Below, piece by piece: positions 50,101 to 62,400 of a stretch of DNA of 64,000 nt. The DNA is taken from contig JAILWY010000012.1 in the NCBI GenBank assembly GCA_022113835.1, positions 5,580,001 to 5,644,000 on the forward strand. The letters run 5' to 3'. Source of the stretch: Atopsyche davidsoni (Eukaryota; Arthropoda; Insecta; Trichoptera; Hydrobiosidae). A program made the position numbers and the translations under genes. The stretch's first letter is position 1. Each line of letters begins with the position of its first letter. The notes beneath the pieces were generated by a model. It was not told the origin of the DNA. It made no database searches and saw only the letters and a program-made list of their open reading frames with translations.

Positions 50101-50530
50101 GAAACTATTTTCAATCGATTCATATAAAAAAAAACAAAGTGTTTATTTTGAAATCTATAGCATCGTTGCGTATTCACTCGTGGGGCCTCTCGATGTCGGC
50201 GAGGAGTTGTGGCACGTGCAATAACTGCGGTGGTTTGCAGGTGGTGAGCCGGGACTGCAGCGCGCTGCTGGCGGCGCACTACCGGCTGGACGCGCAGCCG
50301 CACGTGAACCCGCTGCACGAGGTGCTGCTGGGGGAGCGCCGGGTGTACCTGGTGTTCCCGCGCGCGCACGGCGACCTGCACTCGCACGTGCGCGCGCGCA
50401 AGCGCCTGCGCGAGCCCGAGGCGCGCCGCCTCTTCAGGCAGATGGCCGAGACCGTGCGCGGCTGCCACGACCAGGGCATCGTGCTCAGAGACCTCAAGCT
50501 CAGAAAATTCGTCTTCGCGGACTCTCAAAG
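44117..50530 (+). CDS. trbl: Tribbles pseudokinase, first two coding exons (3' part beyond the window)
   Basis: Tribbles proteins are catalytically weak pseudokinases that scaffold E3 ligases and substrates; fly tribbles restrains String/Cdc25 and slbo. Coding exon 1 is 44,117-44,431 (105 codons, ending LVCK|GT), and exon 2 is 50,241-50,530 (96 codons plus two bases, donor AAAG|GTAAGA). Both junctions are GT-AG and in phase. Residues 1-75 are a Gly/Pro/Arg-rich disordered region. The pseudokinase starts near residue 75, without a proper Gly loop. Lys105 is the likely VAIK lysine. Exon 2 carries HEVLLGERRVYLVF, HGDLHSHVRARKRLREPEA and CHDQGIVLRDLKLRKFVF. LRDLKLRKF (residues 187-195) replaces HRDLKxxN, the tribbles signature. 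The rest of the C-lobe and the COP1- and MEK-binding tail are not in the window. The start ATG follows no upstream in-frame ATG. Codons are almost all G/C-ending, unlike TFIIB. Confidence 0.93.
44432..50240 (+). other. tribbles intron 1
   Basis: 5.8 kb between the two coding exons. It is CpG-rich throughout, with Pro/Arg/Ala-rich frames on both strands that I regard as compositional. It contains a short CCACCG repeat at about 45,722-45,748 and a GCCGAGTGT array near 48,847-48,885. I see no nested gene. Confidence 0.6.
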
Positions 50531-51776
50531 GTAAGAATCGCTTTTTCATGACTGACAGCGTTAATCGGCCGTTTTTGATAAAAACCTGGCGCACATCATT
50601 TAAAAGTTTTAACTAAGTAACCGTACGCTCTTCCGTTTGTGCACGGGTGACCGGCTTGTAGATTCGTACGAATCTCGCCTGTCAGGCTGCAGCTTTACCC
50701 GACACGATCTCCAACCGTTGTATGCCTGATGACGGAAATGTTTTTCTTTGTGCCGCAAAGTGAGATCGCGGATTACAAAATTGTTCGTTACAGATTTGAC
50801 TAACGAACGAACGGTAACGCAGCCGACTGTCGCTCATTGTCGGTTCAATTTTGAATTTATAGGTAGATAAAATAAGTTTACGCCGGCAGGAATGCGATCA
50901 CGCGCAAGTGCACGGAGCGGGACGCCGGCTCGGGAAGTTGTGCGTTGCCGGAGTTTCGCGAGGCCCGCGCGGCCCGAGAATTGCACTGATTAATCGCGCG
51001 CATTCGTCCCGGATGACCTTTTATCGACGGGCACAATCCGAGTGATGTATGCACCCAACTGCAATGCACAAATCGTCGCACCCGACCATTATCGTTAATT
51101 ATGTAAATATTCCGGCGACAGTCGATTGCGGAATCTCCGATAGACTCAATGCCGCTTACAATAAGTGCCTAATTATTTTGCAGTCGCGGTTATCGAGTGC
51201 TAAAAAAAGTGAGCAACTCGCATGTTTTTTGTTCGGCTTGCAAAGTCTTCGCTTACTTTACTTGACTTTGATTATTATTGCACACAAAAAGCGTAGAGAA
51301 TTACGAGCCAATGTCAAAATTTGCCATTATTGTAAACTTTTTTCATCAGCGGTAAACCTTTCTTGTGTAATTTTTTTTGTCGTAATAGTTTCTTGACATC
51401 GCTCGAATTGATCATATTAGAAATATTAAGAACGGTTATGTAAACGGATCGCTCTCGGCAAAAATCGACATGAGGCCATAGGTTTTCCTCGCAGTTACGG
51501 CGTCTTTCGTCCGCGTGTCGGTTTTGAAATGTGCAATTCAACACGTTTTATTTTCAAACGCCCCGGGGCAGAGCGGGAGTCGAAGTACAGCGTCGGGGTG
51601 CTGAGGTGATGTGGTGCTGGGGTGCCGGGGCGCCCGGGCGAGACGGAAGCGCGAGCCGCCGCCCACCGCCCACCGCCCGCCGCCCGCCGCTCCGGTCGGA
51701 AGTGTTGCTAAATCGACAGCCCGCGTTCCTGGCGGTCAATGTCACGCTTTCTCTCCCTCCGCACTCCCGGCCGGGA

Positions 51777-51856
51777 CGCCGCCCCGCCGCCCCGCCCCGC
51801 CGTCTTGCCGCCCCGCCGCCCTGCCGCCCCGCCCCGCCGCCCCGCTGCCCCGTCGC
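51777..51856. repeat. GCCCC/GCC low-complexity tract
   Basis: An 80-bp run of irregular CCGCC and CCCGCC units that produces long Pro/Ala/Arg frames on both strands. These frames are artefacts of the repeat. Confidence 0.8.
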
Positions 51857-54800
51857 CGATGCGCGGTTGCCTCACTCGGCTCGGCGCTCGGCCGTTGCGG
51901 AACGCCCGGCTCGCCGACGGTCACAACGACACTGACTGTGGGAAAACGTCCGACTGATGCAATTGCATATCTCGACCCGTACTGCAGCTCCGACTGACGC
52001 CGGCCGAGGCGCTCTCCGTTTGCTAAATTCGAATCATCCCGCGAGAGTTCGTTCGATCCGTCCTCGTTTGTATGCGATATCGAGACCCGCTCCCTCCGCT
52101 GTCGGACGAGACCTCCTCGAGGCGATCGAACAATGAGGCAGAAATCGTCGAAGAGTGTTGCAACTTTTTTTTTAAATGCGTAACCTCGGTTTATCAAAAG
52201 TGACCTTGGTAATAAAGAAACGCGTCGTTTTACATAACATCGATTTGTTGTTATAAAATGTCGGCGCTTTGTACTCGCGTCTTCTGTATGTAGCCATTTT
52301 TTAACGTTCGTGTTCATAATTAATATATGCCTAGTTATCGTTCATAATCAAATCTGATCCGACCGTCGCCTCGAGCTTCGTGCGCGTGCAGTGACTACGG
52401 TGAGTTCTGAGGGAGTGAAGTAAGATTTCAGGTTGTATTGCGAAAACTAAAACGTAAAAACGAGGACCGCCCTTCCCGCTCGCCCGGCACCGAGCGTTTG
52501 CGCCATCGAGCACTTCGCTCGTTACGTCACCCTTCGGACCCTGCCGACGAACATCTCCGAATTTTGGTATTAAAAATATCAACACGCTCAATGTCGGAGA
52601 GATCTCATCGAGTATAAATTATTCTGTCGATTGTGCTCGGAAACTCGTTTAGCAGTGGGCCATCCGCTAGCAGGCGAGCGCTCTACCTGCGCGGGGAGAC
52701 CCGGTTCTCCTCCCTTGGAACTGGAAATCCCATCCGCGCGCGGGGTCAAGGGCGGTGGCGAACACAAAGGGGGGAACTCGAGTCCCGTATCGTCACCTCG
52801 CGTTAGATACTTCTTTCATCTCCGTCCACAAAGGCCGGCGTATGAATGGAATCGGGGTCACTCCATCCGACCTTCGCGGCTCCAACCGACGTTTTTCCCT
52901 CGCGATGTTATCTCCACCCGCGGCTACCTGCCCCGCCGAGCCATTGTAACCTCCTTGTAATAAACACATAATGAGACTGATTACCTGTTCAATGCTACAG
53001 TGATCCACGTGAAGCGCAGACTACAAGCGTGTACAAAGGAACGTGAAAACGGACTTAGACTATAAAAAATACATATGTTTTTTTGAACGAAATAGAATTA
53101 CAATGGTTATGGTATTTTTTTTATTAGATTTCTGATTAAATTTATCCCTAAGAGACTATCTGAATTGGTTATTTTTTAGCGTGCAAATGAAAAATTAAGG
53201 TATTTAAATTGAGTTATGTACGCGTATACTGTACCCGTGTTATACGGGGAGTGCCTACAAGATCGATACGGTCGCATCGCGATGACGGCATTGACGAAGA
53301 ATTAGAGATTACATCATGTGGCTCATGAACCTGAGTGACGGGCAGGGCGGGTCGGGCGCCTATGCGCCCTCGTCTGCCGCCCTTGCGCCCTTGCATCCGC
53401 GTCCGAGGTTCGCCTCCATTGCCAAGGCCACGAGAAATATAGTCTCGCTCAACGATAATCGAGAAGGGAGTGTTCAGCTTAGCTACGATTGACTGCAGAT
53501 CGTCCGGTCGAGGCGCATCACATTTGAAGGATGTTTTGTTTTGACACACGGCCAAGTTGGGTGTCCATTTCGTCAGTCATTCCGAACGCCTACTGCGCTG
53601 CTCCGTTCGAGCGGCTACCGTGCGCGGCGCCTCCTCGCCGAGCGAATTGAAGCTGTGTCAACACACTCGATCATTGCTCGTTCTCCACAAAACGCCGTTC
53701 GCTTCTATTCAGTATCGCGCGAATGTCATGCAGTCGGCGCTAGTGCGATATTTCTGGGAGAGAGATAGTTCAATGTCAACCCGAAGTCGCCTCGCGCCGC
53801 CCCGCGTCACCCGCGCCCGTGAGTCGGCGTCTCGGGCGGCATTGTTGTCGGCCGGCGCAATTGTTTGATCGTTGTTATCTGAGAAAAAAACAACCTTCTC
53901 TAGTCCTCCGAGACGAGCGAGTGCGCGAGGCCTGTCAAACTTCATTATTTCGTTTTTATTTATTTGGATTTGGGTAAGGAGGCCAAGATCTCGTCGTGAC
54001 GTTTTCGTAAAACCTGTCTGCTACTTGCTCGCGGACCGTAACGCATAATTTCGTCCGACTGTCGGAATTCTACAAAATGACATTACAGCGTTTTTGGTGG
54101 CCACACCGAGAAATGTACGCAATCTGCTCTCGGCCGCCGTTATAAATGTGGGATTTAAAAAATACAAACCGTCAGTTGATATCTATTGCTGCGCATTTAA
54201 CGATTTATCTAATTAACTTTATTGCATCACCGACGGCTCGCTTGTCGCCTTGTTTTTGAAAAATGTCAAGTAATAGTCGCCGTGTCTGCTTATTTTTATC
54301 CTTCGTTTGCCCCAAATTTAAATACGACGCCGATGGGCGCGTTAAAAGTGCCATATAAATCACCGCGTTTATTTTCATAGATGGCGGAAACGGAGTGTCT
54401 TTCTACTCTATTGGTTAAATTTAGTATCCTCGGCCGCAGGATGCTCGACTCGCCTTCTCGGACATCGGCCGCTCGTCGCGCGTGCGTCCGCGCCCGGAGC
54501 GGGCTGCCGCATCACGTCCGAGGAATCCGGTGATGAATGTGACGTCCGCGTCACCGAGCGCAACACGAACACAGCTGTGACGCGGCCACTGCGACGATAC
54601 GGGCATATCTTTGTAAGGAAATTATTCAGGGCGCTCCTCACTCATCCCGATACTTCCCGATTGCCCCTCACTTTTGAAACGCAAATATTTCGTTGCAAAC
54701 TTTACAAAGTAATTTTCATTAAATTTATTCAGAGTTTTCCTCCTAATGATACGCTTTCATTATAATGGAAAAGTTGAAAATTCGAATTTCTCCCAGTCTG

Positions 54801-56093
54801 GCGATTCTAAGGCTGCAGTAAGAAGCCTTTGCAAAGTTAGCTCGTCGGGCTCTCAAAGCTCCCTACATTTTACATACGTTTGTCCGTATCATATTAGAGA
54901 ATCCTCCGCGCTCCCTCACAAAGGGACGACCGAGTCAAAGGTGAACTTTCTCTTTGACGGTTGCTCCGGGATTCGGGTTTTCCCGGAAAACATAATATTT
55001 ATTAATAATACTATTTTTTTTAATGAAGGCGCGCATCTGAGTTTTGACGCCTTCCGCTTCAGCGTCTGTTGACCTCATCGCATAAACCATTCCCTGAATA
55101 CACCGGGCCCGCGTCCACGGCGCGCCGGGATTGGCGCAGATGCCCCGGTGCTCGCGCTCGGTCCGGCCGGAAGTCATTCGTTAGCGATTTTCGTTAAATC
55201 CCGGGATCCTTGTTATTATGTCTTTTTATTTTCGAGTTCCTGTGAGTGTTTCGTCCGATAATACCGTCGGCTCACGGTCGAGACGATCTTCATCCCGGCC
55301 CATCTACCGAATTGCGATAGCTTTTTGTTTATTTTTGATTGATTAATTTTTAATTTAAAAGGTTAATTATTGCATTCGTAGTGCTCAAATTAAACGGGCA
55401 TTGTGAAATACTTATTGCTCACAATGGTTGCGAGCATATTGGACTCGGAAAATACTGCGATAAATCATATCTGATGATTTTCAATTTCATATCTATAATT
55501 TTTTGTTGTTATTTTTCTCCTTATCGTCCTAACCGACCTTTTCTTTGTGATGAGTTGAGTCTTAAAAATATTTTTTGGTATCGCAGATACAAAATGCAAT
55601 ACTGAAATTTCAATAAAAGTCCACGACGACGTACTTCGGGAGACTCGTCGAGAGCGGTGCGCCCCCGCCCCCTAGAGCGACACTCGAGGGAGACGAGTTC
55701 GCGTGTCAAAGGGACGCGGCGCACACACAGGTCGCTCGCTCGTCTCGGGCGACCTCCTCCCCTCGACCTCCGATCTGTGCACAAAGGGAGTTCGCCCAGA
55801 CAAAGGGCGGCGTGCATGCGCACCGGCACAATGGAAGTGTTACCTCACAATGGGATGAAAGCTTTCTTTCGGCCAGAATAAGTTTCTCAAAGGCGCCGTC
55901 TCCCCGCCGCACTTCAATAATGCGCACCGTATTCTCTCCCGGCTCTTTGTGAGCGATCGCTTTGAATGGCAATTTTGAGTCTTTCTCGTTTTTGAAGTTG
56001 CAAACCCGTCTAGGTAATCGCGAACCTCGCTCTGCCGGAACGCAGTGTCGCTCTGCCCACGGCTAGGTCGCGGGCGCGCTCCACAGGTGCGTC

Positions 56094-56160
56094 GGCACCG
56101 GCTCCGGCACCGGCTCCGGCACCGGCACCGGCTCCGGCACCAGCACCAGCACCAGCACGG
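56094..56160. repeat. GGCACC/GGCTCC hexanucleotide array
   Basis: A tandem array of GGCACC and GGCTCC units grading into CAGCAC units, about 67 bp, inside tribbles intron 2. Confidence 0.85.
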
Positions 56161-58043
56161 CGGGCGCGGGTCGCCGGGCCAGGATGTTGCGTCTCCCGCC
56201 GGGATTCAATCTATTCATTGGCCGCGGTGAACAGACCGCGGCGCGGATGTGAACCTCATTGTTTTATCGGCGCGCGCTTCCTTCTGCGCCCTCGCGTTGC
56301 AAAACGGAAGGCGTGACTCACTCGGCGATCGATCGGTCCCGACCGGTCGCGGCTCGCCTTCCTCGGCCTTCCTGTTTATTATCGAACGCGCAAAACGCGT
56401 CCAGCGATCCTTCGCCGCCGGCCTCGCGGACGTGAATTCGGCCAGGTATTGTCGGCGAGCCGGATGTGCGACCGCTCGTGCACCTCCCGACTCATTGACG
56501 GATTGAATAATACATCATGGCCACAATGTGCCGTAACCGGATGTGAGATTTGCGACGGAAATGCACATTTTGTAAAGAACCGAAGATAAAGTGGGAATGA
56601 TGGACGGCCCCGGGGAGATTGTGATGATTTTCGAAGCAGGTAAACACACCCCGCACTCGTATTTGCTGTCCCTTTCTGTCTCGCTCATTTCTAGACCCGA
56701 AGAGGATAGGCGAATCATTCATCAGGATTACAATGGAACGGAACTGTCGCTCAAATGAAACACTCAATCTTACATAAAAATTCCATCGTAAAATAGATTT
56801 AGTTTTCGATACACGAGACTGGGACCAGATTCAGATAAATAGGGGTATAATAAATTATTGAAATTTTTTAAAGATCAGGTAAACCAGACGATTTTTGAAT
56901 TGCTGCAACTTTTAATCGTCAGCGATCGATTATATTAGTTCATTTAATTATAAAAAGCGAACGCGAACAACATCAGCAGGTAGTTTCTAACCTTCAGTAC
57001 TCGCAATGTACATATCCGCAACAGGTTCCGTTTCTCAGCCGCCGGTGACGCAACCGAAGGAAGATGAACCAATCAAACGTATTGCGCCGGCGAGTGCTTT
57101 CTGTCTGGTTTCGTTACCTGGGCGGTGTGCAAGAGCCACCGGGGCTAGAGGGCCGCCCGCGGCGGGCGGTCACGCGGCCGCCCCCGGCGAAGGGGACGTC
57201 GGCCCGCCCGGCCACCCGGCCACCCAGCCACCCGGGGGAGCACGCGGCCCGACGCAACACCGGGCCTCGTAACTCTCTTGCGCAAACAATGCAAATCATT
57301 TGAATAATTCCTTTTTACTAGGCATGAGCTAGGCGAGTTGTTTTTGAATTCTGTATTCCTCCCTGCACACGCAACAGCGTTATTGCGTAACATTTTCTTT
57401 TATGATTAAATGCATTGTGCAATACCAGAGTGTAGTCAGGTAAAGGTCTCAATAGTGTTACTCAATAGTTTCTAAATATGAATCAGGGGAGGAAATTGCG
57501 CATCGGATAAACGCAACAATATATTTACAAAGCGCGTGCACAATACTCATATCGTTCGGTGGCATAAAGGGCTTTGTCATTCGGGATAGTTCGGCCGACG
57601 TCGCGTTATCGATACACGATCGTTCAAAATCAAACACTCGCATAGAGATCGGATTGCACAATCCTCGGCAACACGAGCGTGCACATTGCACAACACGGAC
57701 AGTGACCCGGGATCCCCGGGAGAGACGTGGCCCTGGTCCCCGCGCCCCGGAGGCCCGGAGCCCCGGAGGCCCTGAACCCCGGAGTCCCCGCCGGGGAAGT
57801 CTCCGCTGGCGTGAGTCACCCTCGGCGCTCCGACCGCGACCGCGGCGAGGATTTAAATTTTCCTCGTTTTGTTATTCTCCGTTGGTGTTCGAAGTTTCTG
57901 GGGATTTTATTACACCGAGGTTCGCGGTTTGTCAGTTAATCTTTATCAGTAACTGAATCGTTCGGGGAAGTCTACATTCTGCAAGTCATTTATAATTTCA
58001 AGGGGTTTTTAGATGTTTTTATTCACATTAAACGAGTGATAGT

Positions 58044-58068
58044 AAATGATATATACTATATATCATTT
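58044..58068. repeat. 12-bp perfect palindrome, 1-nt centre
   Basis: AAATGATATATA at 58,044-58,055 and its complement at 58,057-58,068 flank a single C. It is AT-rich DNA within an otherwise CpG-rich intron and may be a protein-binding dyad or a chance AT palindrome. Confidence 0.6.
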
Positions 58069-59442
58069 TTTTGCTGTCGGGACATCCCCGATTACACCTG
58101 TTTTACAGGTGCTGCGTTACGTCATTATCTCTGTATCGAGAGCGGGGTCTTTCTGTATTTGCTGCTTTCTTTTATTATCAATTTGGCTATGGTTTTTTAT
58201 TTTTATTTTCGTTTTGATAAACTTGTCTGATGGTATTCGCTCGTGGCGTCATTATATTTTTTTGAAAACAGGTGTACTCACCGATTGCAAGAGCGACTTT
58301 GCGGTACAACTAAATCTAGATTAAATAGTTGAATATTATATTGTATCGAAATGGAGTTGTATATTTGTTAGTCTGCATTTTTTTGTTTATTGGCGTTAGG
58401 GAAGTCTGCTCTCGTGTGGTCGGTCGTGATGTCTCAGATGAATCATTTCACCGCAAATGCTGACGAGCGTCGGTCCCGCGCTGACCGTGCCGCTGCTGTG
58501 CGCGGGGACCGTGACAGAGCAGAATCCGCCGTGTGCCGCTCGAGCTGTATTCCATCACTTCTCTTCGTTTGCATTTTTAACTAGTTTTCCCACGCCTTAA
58601 AAAAATCCCGATTGAACGCGAGCACTCGGTGCGGACGTATCATTATTGTATCCGAGATCTGCTGAAATAATATATGTACATTATTTTGACATTTTTTATA
58701 TGTTTTTGCCGCAGTAAATTATGTTTGGCAAATATCCACGTTGATGTTTATCGCGAGATAAATAAAAAAGACAACATGTTTACTTTTCCCCAAAGCGCCG
58801 AGGACGTCTCTCGATCTGAAACAAAAAATAAAATCCGCAAATAATCTGAAGTTTACGTGAACCGGTATTTTTAAGAATCGCGGAAACGTAAACGGCTGCT
58901 GCGAACGTAACGAAGTTCTCCCCGTACTTTGAACGATACGACCGAATCGAGCGTTCGAAGAAAATCGATACGCTAACGAAACGTCGCTCGATCGTAGGAT
59001 CGAATGATATCACCCGGCCGTTACCCAACCGAGGCGCGGAGGTACATCGATTACATCGACGGCGAGTTTATCACCCGGTCTTGCATATTTTTCGATTGCC
59101 AAAAGCCGCGGATCGGCCGAGTGTGTGGTGGAGCAAGAACGTGTCGGTCTTTGTTTCGGAGAGCATAATTGCCGGTCCACGCGGGATGTCTTCAGTGTTA
59201 CAGATCATATTCGGGAGATGTCGAAAGTTCGGCCGGTGTTGCAAGGCGCCGCTTGCCCAACGGACTCGGGCGACGCCGCGCCTGCTCGCCTCTAGGGAGC
59301 CGATATTCTTTCGAAACCGGCCTTTTTATCTTCAAATCGTCCCGCGATGAGCAAATAATACAAATTGAATTCGGTTCTATTTATTAACCGAGTGCATCTA
59401 ATGACCGACTCGGCATGCGGCGGGGCGCCCTCTTATCGTGCG

Positions 59443-59444
<2 letters not shown>

Positions 59445-59479
<35 letters not shown>
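59445..59479. repeat. Poly(T) tract, 35 bp
   Basis: An uninterrupted run of 35 T. On the minus strand this is a poly(A), which could mark the tail of a retrotransposed sequence, but no adjacent element or duplication is evident. Confidence 0.9.
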
Positions 59480-59482
<3 letters not shown>

Positions 59483-62400
59483 CTTGTTTGTTTCTGCGCT
59501 TTCTGTGCGATAATGTTTTTTTTCTCATGTTTTCCTCGTGGTGACTGGGATCTTATTTCGGTGTTTGGCTCGCGGTGCTCTCCCGCTGCCCGCCGAGGGC
59601 AGGTCCTGCGCGCGCCTTTCTCATGAATCACTCGGAAGCTTCGGGCGTCTGAGGAGCGTCTGATTGCGGTGACGTCACTGCCTAAAATAGAAGCATTTCA
59701 TTCAGCCTAGCGCAAATTTCCCTCTGCGAGTAAACACTGGATTAAAAATAAAACACCTCGCAGCGCTCTGTTGCGTTATCGATTTTACCGTTTGGATAAT
59801 TTCTCATCGCGGAGATAAGTCCGAAGCAACAATGCGATCTTATTCCGTTGCGTCTGCGGGAACGCACCTAAACGGTAATTTGACGTAAGGGCCATCAGCG
59901 GGAACGGGCATAATAAAATATTTTTATAATTACGAAACGCCTCGCGCGCTCTGTTCCGGTCGGTCCATCGGATTTTGTAACTCGAACGGGCCAAATGTTG
60001 TACACTGCTGTACCACATCATGTGGCGGAGTTGCGACATCGCGTAACCGCAAATTACCGAATGACATTGCAAAATATTTCCCTTTTAGCTACGCCTTTAT
60101 AACACAAAACCATCGTTTAATTTGACACCGGCTCCGTGTGGACACCGAATGTCGATTAGCGCGATATCTCCCCGAACAGCGATGACAGCTCGCCGGCCGG
60201 GACCGCGTCGCGCTGGACTCGAACCCGCGGCGTCGACGATCCGCTTCGTCGGCCCGTCCGCTCGCGCCGTCCGGCTCGGACACCGTTTGCGGGTTTTATA
60301 TAAAATGGTAGATACGATTCTGTCGGCCGTGGCCCGTTGTGCGTGCAGTGATGCAATATTCGCCATGTCGCAATTCGGGAGAGTTCACCGAACTTCGACT
60401 CGGAGTGTGCTGTTCGCGAGCGGATCTTAGGCGAGCTTTTTTTTGACGCATTATCGCTTTGAATACGGAATCGCTCTTAGGAGAGAGACCGACCTATCGG
60501 CCCGCGGCAGGCGAGCGCAAGACGGAAGATTCCGAAAAAAAAAAATGCCCACGAAGTTTGCATCTCTGTCTCCGGCGGTTAGAGAGAGATGCGCTTATCC
60601 CGAGCGGAAGCCCCGAGCGGGATAAACACCGAGACCTGAATATGGAAGCAGATTCGCGGCCCGAAACGGAGAGCTCATTTTTTAGTGATTCTCCGTAATG
60701 GATGAGCGCGGCGCACTGCCAGTGTAGGAAGTGGGAATAATGGACAAATTAACAAGTCAACGACTTCTCCTCCGATCTTTCCGCCGGAGCGAGCCGGCCC
60801 GCGTGCGCCTACTCGACATTGATCATTAAATGATCGACATCGTTACGATATCGAAATTCAATTTGCAATCTCTCGACTTCTAAATTAATCTAGCTTTTTG
60901 AAGGATGGCCTTAATTATTGAATTTTATCATTCATTAAATCATTACACAAACTTTTGCAATTTACCGACAGAGTAATATTAACTTTATTGCCTTTCATTT
61001 GGCAGTGTTGCTCATTTGGCCTGGGATATCCATTCAGATGCTCGCACCCGTTTACTGAACTTTTGCCAGTTTTTATGTATTACGTGATTTTGCATTAGTA
61101 TATATTTGCGTTTTTGCGATTTCAATAATGGGTCTCGAACAGATGGATGCCACAAAACGCAGTGACGGGATACGTTTAGATTTCGATTATAATCTTTCGC
61201 GGTTTCGGATTTGTATTATTAGCGTTATATAAAAAAATAAGATTGAGCTGTCTCGTAAGCGGATGCGCGCCCAGACATCCGCGTCGTGCTCCGCTGGCGT
61301 GCGAAATGACAATTATTGTCATACGGCGCTAAGTAACCATCTTTCCTTACACTTTTGGAGGGCACGTTTTTTCCACTCGCATCCGTCTAGCGCTGGCGGA
61401 TGATTAATCTGTTATTTTCCAAGAGCGGGTGACAAATACGCATCATGTACTGACGTTATTTTTTATTTATTTATTTTTTTTAATAATAATTCTCATCGTT
61501 TCGGCTGCCCTTGAAATTTTCCACAAACGAGTTAAAAAAAACGCTTCGATTGTTGCACGACGCGATCCGTCATCGGCGAGATCGATTCACGCATGCGATG
61601 GACACAAAGTCACCGTGAAATACAAACGCGTTATCATTTCACAACTACCGAGTGAACTTTGAAATACGTGGGCAACCGGTACAAATGCAACTCTAATCGG
61701 GGATATACGAGTATCATGAAATACTACTTCAATAAGAATAGAATGACAATTAAACGGTAGATTTGATATCGAATATGTATAGGCACAATATGCGAGAATA
61801 CGCTACAGATACTGACATATTGCGTAGGATAGTGGCCTATACGTAACGCGCCGGTCGTGCCTCGCGTCGTGTGTAGATATGTGGCTTGCACCAGCGACGA
61901 TTGCACACGGCCAGCCCTGGCGCGGTGTCGCAAGTCCTCGGAGGCTGTTTGCAATGAGAGCCTTTTTTGCCGGCGGTGCCGCAAGGCTGTCGGGTGTCCG
62001 CCCCTCGAGTCCCTGCGCCCCTCCGGCCGCGGACGTTCTCCGAGCTCCGCTGTCGGCGATGAGGCGGCCCCGCCGCCCGAGGTGAGCTCGCCAGAAGGTA
62101 ACCTTTAAGCGTCGCGCCGGTCCTTCTGACGACGTGTTAAGTGAATTAACTTTAGTATACTGCAGTTTTGAAATCTCAAGACACAGCTCTGCGCGGCGAC
62201 TGCGCAAGGCCGATCGGCGATTGCACGCGGAGCCGAGCGGATCTCAGAAACTCGTATCGATCGGTCATCACACGCGGGCCCGGCGTCATCTCGGTGAGGT
62301 GGCCGGTGGCCGCTCGAAACCAGATTTTGTTATTTGTCTTCGTTTTCCTGTTATTCGACAGTATCAAAACACGGTTATCTCGTGATACGATGCGCGGTTA

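Noticed and set aside
50016..50594. 192-codon minus-strand frame overlapping 50.2 kb
   Set aside because: Shadow of tribbles exon 2, which has the true family motifs on the plus strand.
51742..52317. 191-codon minus-strand frame
   Set aside because: Spans the GCCCC low-complexity tract; Gly/Ala/Arg-rich artefact.
60180..60260. Minus-strand tRNA-like B-box (GGGTTCGAGTCC) segment
   Set aside because: No 7-bp acceptor stem or proper anticodon arm can be formed, so it is not called a tRNA.
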